This document shows, in pieces, positions 25,168 to 38,247 of a stretch of 64,000 nt of DNA. Position 1 is the first letter of the stretch; every line of letters starts with the position of its first letter. This stretch comes from Alteromonas gracilis. Lineage in GTDB: Bacteria; Pseudomonadota; Gammaproteobacteria; Enterobacterales; Alteromonadaceae. The DNA lies in contig NZ_PVNO01000030.1 in the NCBI RefSeq assembly GCF_002993325.1, positions 63,211 through 127,210 of the forward strand. Direction: 5' to 3'. The notes beneath the pieces are model-generated. The model saw only the letters and a list, made by a program, of their open reading frames with translations, had not been told where the DNA came from and made no database searches. Both the position numbers and the translations under genes were made by a program.

Positions 25168-27792
25168 ATGACAACACCACTATCATCACTTTTTGCTGCA
25201 GCTTTGAGTCAGTCAAGCGGCCCTTCTGCATCTACCTCCGCGTCCTCACAGTCAAGCGGAAACGCAGGTGCTGCTAATCAAGTAGGAAGCGGAAGTACGC
25301 CTCCGGCTGCTGCAAACGCTGCACTGTCACGGGCTGTAGCAATAGATAATGGCGCAAAAGTAGTCGTGGAACGATTACCTGAACGAGTGCTATCGATAAG
25401 TACATCGTCGAACAACGCTCCATCAGTAACCGCACAAACACTGAATGTAGTGTTGCCCAAAGAGGCAGGCGCTACACTTTCCAAGCAAGCGATGAATAAC
25501 GCACAACTTGCTCTTTTGCCTCAACCTACTGCTTCTCGAGCCCCAAACAGCTCTGAAAAAGCTCCTCAAGGACAGTCGAGCGTTCCATCAGCTGTGCTGC
25601 TCTCTACTAGTTTATCTCAACAAAGTGTGTCGTTATCAGCACAAGATAAAGCTGAATTACTCAAAGCCGTAGCTCAGGCTCTTGCCGCGAATAACGCAGC
25701 GGTAACGCTCAGCGGTAAGCTTTTTATTTCCACAAAAAATGAAAGCTTTGGGCAACTCATGCTTGCTACATCGAAAGAACAAGCTGTGCCTCTTACCGAT
25801 ATAAATACGGAAAAAGCTGATAGCAGTGCCAAGGCGGCGCTTCAAAAGTTAATTGGTCAGCAGGTAGTACTGGGGCTCAGTCGAACAAGTAACGGCAGTA
25901 TCGTTTTACAAATTTCTCAAACTCATCTTGCTGCAAGCAGCAGTCTAAATACAGATAGTCGCGTTCAAGACTTTTTCACCAACAACACGGGTAGCGCAAA
26001 TAAAGTCGCTGTGGCCACACACAAAAATGTAAGCACTAACTTACAACATAAACTCATTGAAAATGCACTTAGCCAAGGGGGAGTTGTAGTAGAGCACAGC
26101 GCAAAAAACGCGGCCCGTCTCAGTGCGCTACTGCAACACTCAGGCGCTGAAACAAATGTACTAAAAGCGCTTTCTGCGCTGACGTTGTCGGACGGTAAGC
26201 TAACAACACGCACAGCTCAACAAAACGCGCTGGTGCAAATAAGCTTTTCAAAAAGCAGCATTTCCCCATCCTCTATTCCTGTTTTGACAAATGACCAAGT
26301 GAATAGACTGAATCTTTCACAACTTCCTAACGTAATAGGGATAGGGGCGGAAAACGGACTGGGGAGAAGTGACACCATTGTTTCGCCGTCTATCTCAAAC
26401 CTCCGAAGTGAAGCTCCTACGCAGCTTAAGGGTAGTGATGTTCACAATGCCATCACAACACTCTCACGGATATTGCTCAGTCAAACGGGTAACACAAATA
26501 AGGCGCTAAGCGAGTTAATCGCTATTGTGGAGGACGGAAGGTTACCGCCAAACAAGGGCGTATCCAATGCTTCAGATGCTAAGCATTTTGATAAAATCCT
26601 GCAGCATTTAAAAGGCCTAGACGCACTCAATGCAAAGCCCTCTCAAATTAAGGTATCTATTCAAGATTTTGTTGGCCCCCCCAGACCATCTAATGAGCAA
26701 CTGTCGTCTACACTTAAAGGCACTACCTCACAAGCGAAGGATACTATTGATGTCGATAAACTCGCCGAGCAGAGCAACTTAGTAAAAGACAACGCAGGTA
26801 AATCTTCTCTTGCAGCACTTGCTCAGGCGTTAAGTGGCCAAGCTAAAGACTTGTCGAGCAGCTTGCTGTCCAACATCATCCAGCAGTTAACCGCTTCACA
26901 AAATAAATCTGTAGGCGCCCCCCCCACTACTTTTGATACAAGCTCGCTTCTTGCTAATCCAAACGCAATTGAAGGCACAGCTAGTGAAACCTTAACGGCT
27001 AACGAAGAAATGAAAACGTCGTCAAGAAAAGTAGTAGCCGATATGAATGAACAAGGTTTATCACAGCGATTGCAGCAGCTCATATCCACCCAAGCACTTG
27101 TTACAACACCTTTAAGTTTAACTTCACCGGCAAATTCATCTAATTTCATTCAGGGGCTTGTTGCTTTAGTTCAGCTTGCGTTAGCTGGTCGTGCGATGCA
27201 GAGACAGCCAAGTTTAAAAACACAAATAGATGCGCCAGACTCCGTTGTTTCGAAAACATTAGCGAATATGGGGGTAACCTCACAACCTAGCCGAGTTAGC
27301 CAAGACATAAATCAGTTAGACGGTCGGCAACAGCTACTGGCACAACTTAAAACCTTACTTAGTAGCCACCAGCAAAATAAAATAGCCAACGTTGACAGCC
27401 GTATTCAAGGGCAAGACAGTTTTTACTACATTTTGCCATCGCTTTCACAACATCACTCTCCGCCAGAGCTTCTAATAAAGCGCGAACAAGGAGGGCCAAA
27501 TCATAAAAGCGTACAAGCGGGACAGCGCTCTCTATGGAATATTACAATGAAGCTAGATATTGGTGACAGCGGCCAAGTTCTGGCGAAGTCTAAAATTGAT
27601 AAAAACACGATCACGTTAGACCTATATACATCCAGTGACGAAGTATTAAAGCGAATAAGTGACACTCTGCCCTACTTAAAGCGCCGGCTAACATCCCTCG
27701 GACTTACAGTTGAAAGCACGAGCTACCAGCGGGGACACATTCCTGAAACCCTTAATTCCCGTCCCCACCAAATTTTCGAAACTCGGGTATAA
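25168..27792 (+). CDS. FliK-like hook-length-control-type protein (about 874 aa)
   Basis: A long low-complexity N-terminal and central part, rich in Ser, Ala, Gln and Asn, leads to a C-terminal domain of about 90 residues like the Flg_hook domain of FliK (LWNITMKLDIGD, then alternating strands and LPYLKRRLTSLGLTVEST). In FliK this domain contacts FlhB and switches export specificity. The gene lies 11 nt upstream of an FhlB gene and far from any other flagellar gene in this window, so it may be an accessory FliK paralogue. The start is uncertain; ATG 25168 is preferred because of the extended -10 upstream. The low-complexity body prevents a firm assignment. Confidence 0.6.
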   Translation: MTTPLSSLFAAALSQSSGPSASTSASSQSSGNAGAANQVGSGSTPPAAANAALSRAVAIDNGAKVVVERLPERVLSISTSSNNAPSVTAQTLNVVLPKEAGATLSKQAMNNAQLALLPQPTASRAPNSSEKAPQGQSSVPSAVLLSTSLSQQSVSLSAQDKAELLKAVAQALAANNAAVTLSGKLFISTKNESFGQLMLATSKEQAVPLTDINTEKADSSAKAALQKLIGQQVVLGLSRTSNGSIVLQISQTHLAASSSLNTDSRVQDFFTNNTGSANKVAVATHKNVSTNLQHKLIENALSQGGVVVEHSAKNAARLSALLQHSGAETNVLKALSALTLSDGKLTTRTAQQNALVQISFSKSSISPSSIPVLTNDQVNRLNLSQLPNVIGIGAENGLGRSDTIVSPSISNLRSEAPTQLKGSDVHNAITTLSRILLSQTGNTNKALSELIAIVEDGRLPPNKGVSNASDAKHFDKILQHLKGLDALNAKPSQIKVSIQDFVGPPRPSNEQLSSTLKGTTSQAKDTIDVDKLAEQSNLVKDNAGKSSLAALAQALSGQAKDLSSSLLSNIIQQLTASQNKSVGAPPTTFDTSSLLANPNAIEGTASETLTANEEMKTSSRKVVADMNEQGLSQRLQQLISTQALVTTPLSLTSPANSSNFIQGLVALVQLALAGRAMQRQPSLKTQIDAPDSVVSKTLANMGVTSQPSRVSQDINQLDGRQQLLAQLKTLLSSHQQNKIANVDSRIQGQDSFYYILPSLSQHHSPPELLIKREQGGPNHKSVQAGQRSLWNITMKLDIGDSGQVLAKSKIDKNTITLDLYTSSDEVLKRISDTLPYLKRRLTSLGLTVESTSYQRGHIPETLNSRPHQIFETRV

Positions 27793-27803
27793 GCGAGTAA
27801 TTT

Positions 27804-28121
27804 ATGACTGACTCACAAAAAACAAAACGTGCCATTGGTCTTAAATACGCAGGTGGAGACAAAAAAAATGCACCAAAAGTGGTCGCTAAAGGCTATGGGG
27901 ATTTAGCCGAAGCAATCATTGCTATGGCCGAGGAAACTGGGATACTAATTCACGAAGATCCCTATTTAAGTGAAGTGCTCGCTACACTCGACGTAGGGCA
28001 AGATATTCCTGAATCACTCTATTACGTAATTGCAGAGCTCCTTGCTTATTCTTACGTGTTGCAAGGAAAAATTCCTCCCGGGTGGGAAGGTATTATTAAA
28101 CGAGTGGATTTTGAAGTGTGA
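27804..28121 (+). CDS. fhlB: FhlB, FlhB cytoplasmic-domain homologue (105 aa)
   Basis: A stand-alone protein equivalent to the cytoplasmic C-terminal domain of the export switch protein FlhB. The AIGLKY start, APKVVAKGYGDLAEAIIAMAEE, the GILIHEDPYLSEVL helix and IPESLYYVIAELLAYSY follow the FlhB_C order. The autocleavage loop N-P-T-H that precedes this part in FlhB is absent (QKTKR instead), and there are no membrane helices. Such proteins can substitute for the C-terminal FlhB fragment in some bacteria. It is paired with the FliK-like gene, which suggests a dedicated FliK-FlhB-type interaction. Confidence 0.8.
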   Translation: MTDSQKTKRAIGLKYAGGDKKNAPKVVAKGYGDLAEAIIAMAEETGILIHEDPYLSEVLATLDVGQDIPESLYYVIAELLAYSYVLQGKIPPGWEGIIKRVDFEV

Positions 28122-28216
28122 CATGTGAAAGCAAAGCCCGATGATTGATGTCGCCTGACCAGACTTCTTTGAAAATGAGATGACTATTGACTTTATTTGG
28201 TGCCATTCCTCTTTTA

Positions 28217-28246
28217 TGCAAAAGAGCTCGCTGAAGGCGAGCTCTT
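28217..28246 (-). terminator. Terminator for the natAB operon
   Basis: AAGAGCTCGC and GCGAGCTCTT form a perfect 10-bp stem with a TGAAG loop. On the minus strand it is followed by TTTTGC, and it lies 27 bp after the permease stop. It may also act weakly for the convergent fhlB. Confidence 0.75.
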
Positions 28247-28272
28247 ATACAAGTTCTTTAAATTTCTTGAAA

Positions 28273-29469
28273 CTATCTAAAGAGTACTTTTTCTTTGTTG
28301 AACCAATGGATGCAGAAGAAAATCAGCCCTGTTGCGATTACTGCAGTTGAGGTAAAAATACCAAACAGCGCAAAATAATCCATGGTGCCTTTAAACAATT
28401 CTTTCATCGCAAGAGCAACGTTAGTTAGCGGCACCCAAACCCAACCGCCTTTAAGCTCCACACCTGGCATCATTGCGATAATGACAGGAAAGATAACAAC
28501 CATAATGAGCGACCCCATATAACTTTGTGCTTCTTTAAAAGAGCGGGCATAAATAGATAGCGATAATAATACAGCTGCAAATACAGCCACCACAGGCACC
28601 AACATTAAGAAGATCAACAAGAAGTCTACAAGACCAATCATAGACATTATCTTTACCACAAATTCAACGGCCATGCCTTGCGATAGCACCAGCCCCCACA
28701 TTGCCATGGAGGAAACCGTTATAAGCGCTGTTACAATACCTGCTGCTGCCACCGTAAAGAATTTACCTAGCACTAGTTTGTGGCGATCCATCGGTGAAAT
28801 AAGCAAGGTTTCTAATGTGCCTCTTTCTTTTTCACCTGCACCTAAGTCTGCTGCAGGGGCCATTGCTCCTTGTAAACACAGTATAAAGATGAAGTAAGGC
28901 AGCATACCTCCAAGTCGTTCACCCCATACCTCACGATCGTCAGCAACGTTCTGCTTTTCAATTTTAATAGGTTGCAATAGTGCTTCCTGTTGTGTTTCAT
29001 CAAGATTAAGCTGAGCAAAAGCCGTCTGCTGAAATGCATCGGTATACTCATCAATAATTTCAGAAACACGCCCCATGACTTTATTTAGACCCGCATCGTT
29101 GAGATAAAGGGCAATCTTATGCTGACCTGAATTCAAAACATCACTGTCAAAGGTTTCAGGGATAACCAATACGAAGTCTAGGGTCTCGTTCTTAATGAGT
29201 TTGGCATAGTCAGTCTCATTGCCTATTGAAACTGATTCAAACTTATCAGAGGCATTGTTAAAGGACTCTACAATTGCAGGTGCATAAGCCTCACCAACGA
29301 TTGCGTATTTCAGCACTTCGTTTTCCGCTTTATCTGCTGCAGAGCTCATAAAGAAAAAGGCAACGCCAAAAATGGCTGGAAATAACAAGAGCGGTAAACC
29401 AATCATGAATATGATGGTTTTCTTATCGCGTAATAGCTCTTTGAATTCCTTTTTAAAGATTAACCACAT
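28273..29469 (-). CDS. natB: ABC-2 permease of NatB type (398 aa)
   Basis: The membrane subunit of an ABC-2 exporter. The N-terminal MWLIFKKEFKELLRDKKT precedes helix 1, then comes a large extracytoplasmic domain of about 180 residues, then five or six helices. The cytoplasmic segment GAGEKERGTLETLLISP is the diagnostic NatB/ABC-2 motif. The ATG at 29469 is chosen because AGGAGA lies seven bases upstream and homologues begin here; an upstream ORF extension is antisense-like noise inside natA. It overlaps natA by 17 nt. NatAB exports Na+ in Bacillus; in gammaproteobacteria the substrate is less certain. Confidence 0.82.
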   Translation of the reverse strand: MWLIFKKEFKELLRDKKTIIFMIGLPLLLFPAIFGVAFFFMSSAADKAENEVLKYAIVGEAYAPAIVESFNNASDKFESVSIGNETDYAKLIKNETLDFVLVIPETFDSDVLNSGQHKIALYLNDAGLNKVMGRVSEIIDEYTDAFQQTAFAQLNLDETQQEALLQPIKIEKQNVADDREVWGERLGGMLPYFIFILCLQGAMAPAADLGAGEKERGTLETLLISPMDRHKLVLGKFFTVAAAGIVTALITVSSMAMWGLVLSQGMAVEFVVKIMSMIGLVDFLLIFLMLVPVVAVFAAVLLSLSIYARSFKEAQSYMGSLIMVVIFPVIIAMMPGVELKGGWVWVPLTNVALAMKELFKGTMDYFALFGIFTSTAVIATGLIFFCIHWFNKEKVLFR

Positions 29470-30274
29470 TACCCATCTCCTTAGCATCCATTGAGAGTGT
29501 TTTAAGAAAGCTCTTATGCATTTGCCCGCCAGATACTTCATCACCAGACAACGCGCTAAATGCTGCAAGCGAATCGTTAAACACGGTTTCACCTTGGTTA
29601 ATAACCGTTACCTTGTCGCAAAGCGCTTGGACCTCGTCGAGATGGTGAGTTGAAAAAATCACCGGCGTACCTTTATTTTTAAGGCGCTGAATGAACTCCA
29701 TTACTGTACTGGTCGCCATGATATCAAGGCCAGTGGTAGGCTCATCAAGAACCACCAATTCAGGTTCGTGAATGACCGCACGCGCAATAGACACTTTTTG
29801 TTTCATGCCTGAGGAGAAATTTTCGGCACGTCTATCTAGAAAGGTTTGCATATCTAGCAAATCAGCTAACTCCTCGATACGGGCATTAATCACATTTTTA
29901 GAAATGCCGTGTAACTCTCCGAAGTAGCTTATATTTTCACGCCCGCTTAAACGACCGTATAGACCTGTGGAGCTGGAAAGAAAACCAATCTTCTTTCTCG
30001 CAATATTTGGGTTAGTCAATACATCTTCACCACCAATAAGCACTTTACCACTGTCTGGTTTAAGCGCCGTTGAAAGCATGCGTAATGTGGTGGTTTTACC
30101 CGCTCCGTTAGGACCAAGTAGTCCCAGAACCTGCCCCTTGTCGCAAGTAAAAGATACATCCCTTACTGATTGGAAATAACGACCTTTTAAACGTGGGTCC
30201 TTCTTCTCTTGTTCGCTAAGCTTTTTTGGGTTTTCCACCGTAAAGCGCTTTGCGAGACCTGATATTTCAATCAT
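29453..30274 (-). CDS. natA: ABC transporter ATPase of NatA type (273 aa)
   Basis: The ATPase partner of the adjacent NatB-like permease. Walker A is GPNGAGKTTTLRML (about 54-67), the signature is NFSSGMKQKVSIARA, Walker B is LVVLDEPTTGLDIMA, and the switch region is STHHLDEVQALCDKV. The insertion KKLSEQEKKDPRLKGRYFQ between the first strand and Walker A is typical of the NatA subgroup of drug/sodium exporters. Its own gene starts the pair; recA lies upstream in the same direction but is separated by a terminator. Confidence 0.85.
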   Translation of the reverse strand: MIEISGLAKRFTVENPKKLSEQEKKDPRLKGRYFQSVRDVSFTCDKGQVLGLLGPNGAGKTTTLRMLSTALKPDSGKVLIGGEDVLTNPNIARKKIGFLSSSTGLYGRLSGRENISYFGELHGISKNVINARIEELADLLDMQTFLDRRAENFSSGMKQKVSIARAVIHEPELVVLDEPTTGLDIMATSTVMEFIQRLKNKGTPVIFSTHHLDEVQALCDKVTVINQGETVFNDSLAAFSALSGDEVSGGQMHKSFLKTLSMDAKEMGNVVNL

Positions 30275-30477
30275 TCCCTTTCCTCTTTTTAGATAAACAG
30301 TTGGCTGTTCATTATTGTTGTGGTCTTATTTGCACAAAAAGCAAAGTAAGCCTTATTTTTATAGTCTGCACGTGCTTAACTTTATTACAGCATTCCCTCT
30401 TTTTTTTCGCAGTACAAGTTTCACGCTTATAATTAATGTTAGTAAATATGTCTCACAAAATAATAAAGGCATGAAGC

Positions 30478-30506
30478 ATAAAAAAACCCACCGTAAGGTG
30501 GGTTTT
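30478..30506 (-). terminator. Rho-independent terminator after recA
   Basis: AACCCACC and GGTGGGTT form a stem around GTAA. On the minus strand a run of seven T residues follows. It lies about 22 bp past the recA stop. Confidence 0.88.
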
Positions 30507-30527
30507 CTAAAAACTAACGCGCTGTTT

Positions 30528-31574
30528 TTACTCAGGAAGAGCGTCGTCTTCTTGCGTAGCAACCACTTCTTCGGCTTTCACTGTTTTTGGAAGCAGTAGT
30601 TCTTGACGAATTTTCGTCTCAATCTCGTTCGCAATTTCAGGGTGTTCTTTAAGGTACTTCATTACGTTTGCTTTACCTTGACCAATACGATCACCCTTGT
30701 AGCTGTACCAAGCACCCGCTTTATCAACAAGCTTTTGCTGAACACCCAAGTCGATAAGCTCTGCTTCTTTACTGATGCCTTCTCCGTAACGGATCATGAA
30801 TTCAGCTTGCTTAAACGGAGGCGCAACTTTGTTCTTCACTACCTTCACGCGGGTTTCGTTACCTACCACCTCATCGCCTTCTTTAACAGCACCGATACGG
30901 CGAATGTCTAAGCGCACTGAAGAGTAGAACTTAAGCGCATTACCACCGGTAGTGGTTTCTGGGTTACCAAACATTACACCAATCTTCATACGAATCTGGT
31001 TAATGAAGATACACAAGGTATTTGATCGCTTGATGTTACCCGTAAGCTTACGCAATGCTTGTGACATTAGACGTGCTTGAAGACCAACGTGAGAATCACC
31101 CATGTCACCTTCAATTTCCGCTTTAGGCGTTAGGGCGGCTACCGAGTCAACAATAACAACGTCTACCGCACCTGAACGTACTAGCATGTCGCAAATTTCT
31201 AGTGCTTGCTCACCGGTATCTGGCTGAGATACCAGTAGTTCGTCAATGTTTACGCCAAGTTTCTCTGCGTACACTGGATCAAGTGCGTGTTCAGCATCAA
31301 CAAACGCACAAGTTTTTCCTTTCTTCTGAGCTTCAGCAATAACTTGGAGCGTCAGCGTTGTTTTACCTGACGATTCAGGGCCGTAAATCTCTACTACACG
31401 GCCACAAGGTAAACCACCTATGCCTAGAGCGATATCAATAGTGAGTGAGCCAGTAGAAATCGCTTCTATATCCATGGCTTGGTTGTCGCCTAAGCGCATG
31501 ATAGCGCCTTTACCAAATTGCTTCTCAATTTGGCCTACTGCGGCAGTTAAAGCTTTTGATTTATTATCGTCCAC
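30528..31574 (-). CDS. recA: Recombinase RecA (348 aa)
   Basis: A DNA strand-exchange recombinase and SOS co-protease. Walker A is GPESSGKTT (about 67-75), with [39 protein letters not shown] (L1 region), and the L2/ATP segment [25 protein letters not shown]. The C-terminal tail is acidic ([14 protein letters not shown]), which modulates activity in other RecA proteins. The length (348) is near that of E. coli (353). It is preceded by a promoter with a LexA box and followed by its own terminator. Confidence 0.98.
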   Translation of the reverse strand: MDDNKSKALTAAVGQIEKQFGKGAIMRLGDNQAMDIEAISTGSLTIDIALGIGGLPCGRVVEIYGPESSGKTTLTLQVIAEAQKKGKTCAFVDAEHALDPVYAEKLGVNIDELLVSQPDTGEQALEICDMLVRSGAVDVVIVDSVAALTPKAEIEGDMGDSHVGLQARLMSQALRKLTGNIKRSNTLCIFINQIRMKIGVMFGNPETTTGGNALKFYSSVRLDIRRIGAVKEGDEVVGNETRVKVVKNKVAPPFKQAEFMIRYGEGISKEAELIDLGVQQKLVDKAGAWYSYKGDRIGQGKANVMKYLKEHPEIANEIETKIRQELLLPKTVKAEEVVATQEDDALPE

Positions 31575-31670
31575 GTATATATCCTCTAGGATTTGCGGTT
31601 AAATTCTCTTTCGGCGCCTTTTTCGCTAACCAACTTGTTGATGAATGAAGGTACCAAATAATGATCACAT

Positions 31671-31698
31671 TCTATACTGTACAAGCATACAGTTTCAA
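31671..31698 (-). promoter_or_regulatory. recA promoter with LexA (SOS) box
   Basis: On the minus strand, -35 TTGAAA (31698-31693) and -10 TATAGA (31676-31671) are 16 bp apart. The spacer is the LexA box CTGTATGCTTGTACAG, the 16-bp CTG-N10-CAG core of the E. coli consensus. Repression by LexA and SOS induction are expected. Confidence 0.9.
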
Positions 31699-31707
31699 CC
31701 AGTGTTT

Positions 31708-32247
31708 TTAATTTTCACTCAACATTTTAATTAAATGAGTAATGGCAAAGGTAATAGCGTGTTGACGTACTTCATCGCGGTTGCCGCTAAATACTCGCTT
31801 AACTTGCGCTTCGTGTTCCCCACACAAGAAGCCAAACCAAACAGTGCCCACCGGCTTTTCTTCGCTGCCACCACCAGGCCCGGCAATACCGCTAACCGTT
31901 ACTACCAGCTGTGCTCCACTGTTGCGGCGCACGCCATCCGCCATCTCTTTTACCGTTTGCTTCGACACTGCACCATGCGCTGTAAGCGTCTGCTTGGTAA
32001 CCCCTAATGTGCTTTGCTTCGCATCATTTGAGTACGTCACCCATGACTGATTAAACCAGTCAGAACTACCAGACATGCTCGTAAAAGCAAAAGCCACGCC
32101 TCCGCCTGTACACGACTCAGCACATGAGACCGTCCAGCCTTTTGCCCTGAGAGCATCCCCTAAAACCTGAACCTGAGCAGATAATGCGCTATCAAGTGTT
32201 AAAGGGGTGGCGTTTGCTGTCGAATCAGTTGAAAATGTTGTGCTCAT
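31708..32247 (-). CDS. pncC: Nicotinamide-nucleotide amidase PncC (CinA C-terminal domain, 179 aa)
   Basis: A cytoplasmic deamidase converting nicotinamide mononucleotide to nicotinate mononucleotide in NAD recycling. The conserved segments SCAESCTGGGVA (catalytic Ser region), VTYSNDAK, the VSKQTVKEMADGVRR stretch and VSGIAGPGGGSEEKPVGTVWFG all match the CinA C-terminal domain. The stand-alone length fits PncC/YgaD rather than full CinA, which has an N-terminal MoaB-like domain. It is upstream of recA in the same direction, as in E. coli (ygaD-recA), and diverges from mutS. Confidence 0.9.
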   Translation of the reverse strand: MSTTFSTDSTANATPLTLDSALSAQVQVLGDALRAKGWTVSCAESCTGGGVAFAFTSMSGSSDWFNQSWVTYSNDAKQSTLGVTKQTLTAHGAVSKQTVKEMADGVRRNSGAQLVVTVSGIAGPGGGSEEKPVGTVWFGFLCGEHEAQVKRVFSGNRDEVRQHAITFAITHLIKMLSEN

Positions 32248-32372
32248 TTGGATATACCTAATTACACCTGTTGTTCTTTATCAGATCTTCGCTTGATCTT
32301 AGTGGGCGTGAGTTTATCATTTATTCCCCTCAACAGGCATTAAACCCAGCAACAAATTCGCAGAGGCATTTT

Positions 32373-34994
32373 TTGGAATCACATACTCCTATGATGCGCC
32401 AATACCTGACTATTAAGGCGCAGCATCCGAATATTTTACTGTTTTATCGCATGGGCGACTTTTATGAGTTGTTTTACGACGATGCCAAAAAAGCTGCTGA
32501 ATTACTGGATATCTCATTAACAGCCAGAGGAAAATCTGGTGGCGAACCTATTCCCATGGCAGGGGTGCCCTATCACGCGGTAGAAAGTTATCTTTCACGC
32601 CTAGTGAAGATGGGTGAGTCGGTTGCTATCTGCGAGCAGGTAGGCGACCCAGCTACTAGCAAAGGCCCTGTAGAGCGAGCGGTACAACGTATTGTTACGC
32701 CTGGTACAGTTACCGACGAAGCTCTTTTGGAAGAGCGCCGTGATAACATTCTTGCCGCAGTATGCGGTCATAGTATGCATTATGGTTTGGCAACGTTGGA
32801 TGTTACTAGCGGTCGCTTTGTTATTTTCGAGAGCGATAGTGATGAAGGCCTATTAGCTGAAATACAGCGAGTAAACCCTGCGGAACTGCTTTATCCGGAA
32901 GGGTTTGAAAGTTTACCACTTATAGAAAACCGCAAAGGGCTTAGACGCCGTCCTGAATGGGAATTCGACATTGATACCGCCACAGAGCAATTAAACGCAC
33001 AGTTTGAAACCAAAACATTAGATGGCTTTGGAATAAAAGGCGTCACTAAAGGCTTAGGCGCCGCAGGCTGTGTTTTACAATATGTAAAGGATACCCAGCG
33101 CACGGCCCTGCCGCATATACGCCGCATTCAGACCGAACAGCAAGACAGCCGCGTGCAGCTAGATGCGGCCACTCGCCGAAATTTAGAACTTACCCATAAT
33201 TTGTCTGGCGGACAGGAAAATACCCTGTTTAGCGTGATGGATACCACCACTACGGCCATGGGTAGTCGCATGCTTCAGCGCGTTATTCACTCGCCCTTGA
33301 CTGATCAACATGAATTGCACAGTCGCTTAGATGCTGTTGAAACTTTCATTAATGATGACCCTGAAGATATTCGCACCGCGTTAAAGCACATTGGTGATAT
33401 CGAGCGCATTATGGCGCGATTAGCGCTTCGCTCAGCCCGACCACGCGACTTTGCGCGGTTAAAAAATGCGTTTAATGCCCTGCCAGATTTACAAGATGCG
33501 CTTGGTCGATTCGATACAGGGCAAGTTAAAAGCATTAGCGAAACTATTGGCACTTACCCTGAGCTTCAAGCCCTGCTGAACGAAGCTATTATCGACAATC
33601 CTCCTGTCGTTATAAGGGACGGTGGCGTGATTGCCGAGGGCTACAACGCAGAGCTTGATGAACTGCGTAAGCTATCGCAAGGCGCAACTGACTACCTAGA
33701 CGCCATGGAGCAGCGAGAGCGAGAACGCACAGGAATTTCTACACTCAAAGTAGGTTACAACCGAGTACATGGCTTCTTCATTGAAATTAGCCGAGCTAAC
33801 AGTGCTCTAGCACCTGCAGAATATATTCGCAGACAAACCCTCAAAAACACGGAACGTTACATAACGCCTGAACTTAAAGAACACGAAGATAAAGTGCTCA
33901 GCAGTCAAGGCGCTGCGCTTACGCTAGAAAAGCAGCTTTATGAAGCCTTGTTCGACAACTTTGCACCTTACCTTAACAATTTAATAGAAACCGCCGCAGC
34001 ACTAGCCAAGCTGGACGTGCTGTGCTGTTTTGCAGAACGTGCCGTATCCCTTGACTGGCATCGCCCACATTTAAGTCAAGAATGCGCACTTACCTATGAC
34101 GCCGGTCGCCACCCTGTGGTTGAAAACGTGATGAAAGACCCTTTCATTGCGAACCCGCTTCAGCTTGATTCCGAGCGCCGCATGCTGATCATAACCGGCC
34201 CGAACATGGGCGGTAAGTCAACCTATATGCGCCAAACCGCGCTGATTGCCTTGTTGGCATGCATTGGCAGCTTTGTGCCTGCAGAAAATGCTCACATCGG
34301 AAAGCTTGATAGAATTTTCACTCGTATTGGTGCCTCAGACGATCTAGCCTCTGGCCGCTCTACCTTTATGGTTGAGATGACGGAAACGGCAAATATTCTT
34401 AATAATGCTACCGAAAACTCGCTTGTATTAATGGATGAAATCGGTCGTGGTACGAGTACCTACGATGGTTTGTCGCTAGCATGGGCCTGCGCGAGTTATT
34501 TGGCGAAGCAGCTTAACGCTTATACGCTTTTTGCGACGCACTACTTCGAACTTACTGAACTTCCAGAAACGCAAAGTGGCGTCGTAAACGTGCACCTAGA
34601 TGCGATGGAGTTTGAAGATACCATACGCTTTATGCATACCGTCTCTGAGGGCGCTGCTAGCAAGAGCTTTGGTTTACAAGTCGCACAGCTTGCTGGCGTG
34701 CCAAAAGCAGTGATAAAAGCGGCCCAACAAAAGCTGGCCGTATTGGAATCATCACACCTTATGATAAACGGCGAAAGTGTGTCAGAAGACGCGCAAGACA
34801 AGCCGACAGCACCAATGAGCAAGGCGAAAACCTCTGCCAGCAACGGGTCTAAAGCTAAAGGCCAAGCGGAGATGCTTTTTCCAGACAAACCGCACCCCGT
34901 GGTAGAAGCCCTTGAAAACTTATCACCCGATGAGTTGTCACCGCGCCAAGCACTTGACCTCATCTACACACTCAAGCGCTTAAGCCAATCGTAA
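32373..34994 (+). CDS. mutS: DNA mismatch repair protein MutS (873 aa)
   Basis: A mismatch-recognition ATPase. The mismatch-binding motif F-x-E is in [11 protein letters not shown] (F30, E32). The C-terminal ATPase has Walker [41 protein letters not shown], Walker [17 protein letters not shown], and the conserved [14 protein letters not shown]. The longest frame opens with TTG at 32271, but TTG at 32373 has AGAGG upstream at good spacing and gives the E. coli-like start [11 protein letters not shown], so it is preferred. It diverges from pncC and is followed by a hairpin terminator at 35003. Confidence 0.96.
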   Translation: MESHTPMMRQYLTIKAQHPNILLFYRMGDFYELFYDDAKKAAELLDISLTARGKSGGEPIPMAGVPYHAVESYLSRLVKMGESVAICEQVGDPATSKGPVERAVQRIVTPGTVTDEALLEERRDNILAAVCGHSMHYGLATLDVTSGRFVIFESDSDEGLLAEIQRVNPAELLYPEGFESLPLIENRKGLRRRPEWEFDIDTATEQLNAQFETKTLDGFGIKGVTKGLGAAGCVLQYVKDTQRTALPHIRRIQTEQQDSRVQLDAATRRNLELTHNLSGGQENTLFSVMDTTTTAMGSRMLQRVIHSPLTDQHELHSRLDAVETFINDDPEDIRTALKHIGDIERIMARLALRSARPRDFARLKNAFNALPDLQDALGRFDTGQVKSISETIGTYPELQALLNEAIIDNPPVVIRDGGVIAEGYNAELDELRKLSQGATDYLDAMEQRERERTGISTLKVGYNRVHGFFIEISRANSALAPAEYIRRQTLKNTERYITPELKEHEDKVLSSQGAALTLEKQLYEALFDNFAPYLNNLIETAAALAKLDVLCCFAERAVSLDWHRPHLSQECALTYDAGRHPVVENVMKDPFIANPLQLDSERRMLIITGPNMGGKSTYMRQTALIALLACIGSFVPAENAHIGKLDRIFTRIGASDDLASGRSTFMVEMTETANILNNATENSLVLMDEIGRGTSTYDGLSLAWACASYLAKQLNAYTLFATHYFELTELPETQSGVVNVHLDAMEFEDTIRFMHTVSEGAASKSFGLQVAQLAGVPKAVIKAAQQKLAVLESSHLMINGESVSEDAQDKPTAPMSKAKTSASNGSKAKGQAEMLFPDKPHPVVEALENLSPDELSPRQALDLIYTLKRLSQS

Positions 34995-35002
34995 AATTGT
35001 GC

Positions 35003-35040
35003 ATCATGTGGGCAAATTGATTGTCTGCCCACATGATTTT
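35003..35040 (+). terminator. Hairpin terminator of mutS
   Basis: ATCATGTGGGCA (35003-35014) and TGCCCACATGAT (35026-35037) are perfect 12-bp arms with an 11-nt loop, followed by a short TTT run. It begins 8 bp after the mutS stop. The arms overlap the pyrG promoter. Confidence 0.7.
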
Positions 35041-35049
35041 GCGTATACT
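35021..35049 (+). promoter_or_regulatory. pyrG sigma70-like promoter
   Basis: -35 TTGTCT (35021-35026), a 17-bp spacer and -10 TATACT (35044-35049). The -35 lies in the loop of the mutS terminator hairpin and the spacer contains its right arm. The transcription start should be near 35056, leaving a leader of about 75 nt. Confidence 0.7.
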
Positions 35050-35085
35050 ATCGCCCCGTCCAAAGTGTAGCTGGTTTTGTTCTAA

Positions 35086-36762
<1,677 letters not shown>

Positions 36763-36774
36763 TTTCTAATAAAA

Positions 36775-36799
36775 GGGGTGCTCTCTCCCGTTGCACCCC
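36775..36799 (+). other. Hairpin in the pyrG-eno intergenic leader
   Basis: GGGGTGC (36775-36781) and GCACCCC (36793-36799) flank an 11-nt loop. No T run follows, so it is not a simple terminator. It ends 22 bp before the eno start and just upstream of the GAGGAA ribosome binding site; it may tune mRNA processing between pyrG and eno. Confidence 0.5.
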
Positions 36800-36812
36800 A
36801 TTCAATTGTTGA

Positions 36813-38114
<1,302 letters not shown>

Positions 38115-38135
38115 TTAACGCCTTCAAAAATGATA

Positions 38136-38165
38136 AAAAGCCGCTTTGTATAGCGGCTTTTTTGT
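38136..38165 (+). terminator. Rho-independent terminator after eno
   Basis: AAAAGCCGCT and AGCGGCTTTT form a stem around TTGTAT, followed by more T residues. Confidence 0.88.
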
Positions 38166-38247
38166 GTCTAGTTTTCGCTCTACTTGATGAAACCATGTAG
38201 CATCAAGCGCCGAATCTTGCTAGGGTTAAAGAACTTTAGAAAGGCAT

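Noticed and set aside
34541..34963. Open frame of 140 codons on the minus strand
   Set aside because: A shadow of the mutS C-terminal region, which is well conserved in the plus-strand frame.
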